Below are positions 62,245 through 64,000 of a stretch of DNA of 64,000 nucleotides, in pieces. Within the stretch, counting starts at the first letter, position 1. Every line of letters starts with the position of its first letter. The notes beneath the pieces are model-generated. The model had not been told where the DNA came from. It made no database searches and was given only the letters and a program-made list of their open reading frames with translations. This DNA comes from Bog-473 sp963791995 (lineage in GTDB: Bacteria; Actinomycetota; Acidimicrobiia; Acidimicrobiales; RAAP-2). Both the position numbers and the translations under genes were made by a program. The stretch spans positions 124,001 to 188,000 of the forward strand of contig CAWBUQ010000022.1 in NCBI GenBank assembly GCA_963791995.1. Reading direction: 5' to 3'.

Positions 62245-62447
62245 CTGGCGAAACAGTAGGGGAGTGGCCTCGGCACCGAGTCCCCGGGATGCACCCCGCA
62301 TTCTGCGCACGGCATGCACCCCCAAATAGGGGTGTTCGGACACGAATTATTTCACAGCCCGGCGCAAGGTTCCCCCAGATACCCCGTTTCATTGGCAGCG
62401 CAGTGAGGAGTCCCTGGACGCGTGGCGGGGACGGCAAGGGGTGCGAG

Positions 62448-64000
62448 ATGAGAGGTCGCAGCAGGATTGCCGCCATTGGCCTGTTGGCCATGACGCTATT
62501 CAGCGCGACGTCCGCGACCGCCGGTGCGCAGTCTGCCAGCCCATGGAGTGTGCAGGCGAACGGAGGGTTCGTGTCTCTCAGCCTCCTCAACACACTGCAG
62601 GTGTCAGGCGGCGGCTCGGAGGCCGACGCCAGCAACGCCCCCATGGCCGAAGCGTCGGGCACGGGCGCGTGCCTCTCGACCGCCGCATCGTCGAACCCGT
62701 GTCCGACCAGTGCATCGTCGTCGCTCTCGGGCGACGCGCTCGACAGCACGCAAGACGCCGTGGCCAACGGCAACGGCGCCACCGCCACGCCGACGGGCGC
62801 CAACAACTGCCCGATTCCCCTCAACACGGGAGTGCTCAACGTCGACGTGCTGTGCGGCAACGCCTCGGCGTCCGAAGATGCCAACGGCAATCCCACCGCG
62901 ACCGGCACCGGCAACATCGCCAACGCCTCGCTGAGCCTGAGCCTCACCGACGTGCTGCAGGCGATCCTCGGCGGGGCGCTGCCTTCGGCGTCGTCGCTGT
63001 GCGCCAACGCACCGGCTGCGACGACGTCGCCGGGTTCGAACACCAGCCCGCTCCCGGGCCCGGTCTCGAGCCTGCTCGGCACGGTCAACGGGATCCTGCC
63101 GGCGAACATCGGCCTCAATGCGACCAGCGTCGCCGGGGGCAGCACCCTCGCCGGCGAGTGCTCGGTGGTCAGCGGCCTGCTGACCCAACTCGACGCCGCC
63201 AGTGGTTCGTCGCCGGTCACGAGCGCACTGACCGGCATCTTGAACGAGGTGCTCGGCCTCACGGGCGCCAACGCCAGCGCGGTGCAGCCGCTCGACATCA
63301 CGTTGGGTGGTTCGACCTCGTCGGTCACCACGAGTGGGAACGTCGTGAACGATTCGGTGACCCAGCGCACCCTCGAGGTGAACCTCTTCGGTCTGGCCGA
63401 CCTCCAGGTGGCACCCACGACAGCGTCGGTCGCGCTCGACCGCAGCACCGGCACGGTGACGCCCAGCTGCAACGCCGGCGTCGTGTCCTACTCGACGAAC
63501 GGGTCGCTGCCGACATTCGTCAACATCACGCAGATCGACGACCTGGTGAACCAGCTGCTCCAGACGCTGGGGAGCACCGGCAGCGCGCTCTCCGGCGCCC
63601 TCCAGACCCTCCTGGGCGACCTGATCACCTACGACCCGTCCGGCAACCTGCTCACCTGCGACACCTCGGCGCCGGGCACGACGGCGAGCGCCAAGGTGGG
63701 TGTCCTCAACCTGGGCCTGCTGAGCGGGCTGATGGGCGGCCTCACCCTCAACGTCGGGGACGTCAGTGTCACGGGCAGTTCCACCGTGGCGACCCCCGCC
63801 GTGGCCACGTCGCCGGGCACCAGCCCGGCACCCGCTGTGACGGCGGCCGTACCCAACGTGACCAGCGTGCACACCGGCGAGTACTGGGCCGGGACGCTGC
63901 CGATCGTCCTCATCGCCGGCATGGGACTGGCCGGGATCTTGCTGATCGGCCGTCGCCGCGTCGCCTCAGTCGCTCGATCTCTTTCACCATTCGCCCGCCG
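62448..64000 (+). CDS. Large secreted surface protein with C-terminal membrane anchor, end outside the window
   Basis: An open frame of at least 517 codons from ATG 62448 that has no stop before the window ends. It starts with a signal peptide (RGRSRIAAIGLLAMTLFSAT, cleavage near ATAGA-QS), followed by a long Ala/Ser/Thr/Gly/Asn-rich exterior region with sparse cysteines and recurring patterns (LNVDVLCGNASASEDANG; SLSLSLTDVLQAILGG; VLGLTGANAS). Near the window edge comes a TM helix, LPIVLIAGMGLAGILLIG, and a basic stretch RRRVASVAR. No LPxTG motif is seen. Codon use is normal for this genome. Not a recognised family. Confidence 0.75.
   Translation, partial: MRGRSRIAAIGLLAMTLFSATSATAGAQSASPWSVQANGGFVSLSLLNTLQVSGGGSEADASNAPMAEASGTGACLSTAASSNPCPTSASSSLSGDALDSTQDAVANGNGATATPTGANNCPIPLNTGVLNVDVLCGNASASEDANGNPTATGTGNIANASLSLSLTDVLQAILGGALPSASSLCANAPAATTSPGSNTSPLPGPVSSLLGTVNGILPANIGLNATSVAGGSTLAGECSVVSGLLTQLDAASGSSPVTSALTGILNEVLGLTGANASAVQPLDITLGGSTSSVTTSGNVVNDSVTQRTLEVNLFGLADLQVAPTTASVALDRSTGTVTPSCNAGVVSYSTNGSLPTFVNITQIDDLVNQLLQTLGSTGSALSGALQTLLGDLITYDPSGNLLTCDTSAPGTTASAKVGVLNLGLLSGLMGGLTLNVGDVSVTGSSTVATPAVATSPGTSPAPAVTAAVPNVTSVHTGEYWAGTLPIVLIAGMGLAGILLIGRRRVASVARSLSPFAR

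Noticed and set aside
1..64000. Natural +1 recoding or stop-codon readthrough as the cause of the many frame breaks.
   Set aside because: No common slippery site with a downstream structure, and breaks occur in unrelated genes including a transposase; sequencing error explains the bias better.

Overview
The window is 64 kb of very GC-rich, densely coded DNA with the gene set of an actinobacterium. Pointers are CarD, a radA-disA-carD-ispD-ispF-rlmB block, HemQ of the actinobacterial type, GpgS (glucosyl-3-phosphoglycerate synthase), a MshC-like ligase, a CIRCE-controlled GroEL, many GTG starts and several leaderless-type promoters. I would place it tentatively in a deep actinobacterial lineage such as Acidimicrobiia; there is no rRNA to confirm this.

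Layout. 0-6.4 kb: end of clpC, an acetyltransferase, then the radA-disA-carD-ispD-ispF-rlmB housekeeping run. 6.4-11 kb: mscL with a zinc-ribbon tail, tRNA-Thr, a LytR_C-domain protein, otsB, and an opposing pair gpgS plus a GT20 glycosyltransferase (compatible-solute or glycoside chemistry). 10.9-14.5 kb: a promoter and SAM-I riboswitch controlling a ThrC-like enzyme plus a ThiS/MoaD sulfur carrier, then CIRCE-groEL. 14.5-16.3 kb: hemQ, larE and a NIL-domain protein. 16.3-25.8 kb: accessory genes, including a TetR-controlled block (SRPBCC, metallo-beta-lactamase fold, 14-TM exporter), a lipoprotein/amidase pair, a WYL regulator and DinB and DsbA-like proteins. 25.8-30.1 kb: a PLP decarboxylase coupled to larC-larB, and divergent pheA. 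30-37 kb: amidohydrolase and VOC genes, a drug exporter, and an ECF sigma factor with its DGPF partner. 37-43.4 kb: a sulfur/thiol accessory island (MshC-like ligase, GntR regulator, metallo-hydrolase-rhodanese, YeiH exporter) ending in a complete IS481-family element with a 6-bp target duplication. 43.9-48.6 kb: a lone 5'-3' exonuclease, an unusual membrane-nucleoside deoxyribosyltransferase fusion, membrane-anchored coiled-coil proteins (one with a GH43 domain), and tRNA-Ser. 48.6-61.5 kb: typA, two related unknown proteins, a small membrane protein-patatin-methyltransferase operon, lhr, and the 5-oxoprolinase genes pxpA-pxpBC. 61.5-64 kb: a TSUP permease and a large secreted surface protein that runs off the window.

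A striking property of the sequence is about 25 frameshifts inside otherwise well conserved genes. As read from protein continuity nearly all are single-base gains of G or C, and several sit directly after NTC. Housekeeping genes are hit as well as accessory ones, so these look like consensus sequencing errors rather than gene decay. For each affected gene I give the whole reconstructed span and the approximate break.

The most promising biology is the SAM-riboswitch/ThrC-like/ThiS-like cassette (possible protein-thiocarboxylate route to a sulfur amino acid), the six-helix membrane protein fused to a nucleoside deoxyribosyltransferase domain, and the sulfur island next to the insertion sequence.
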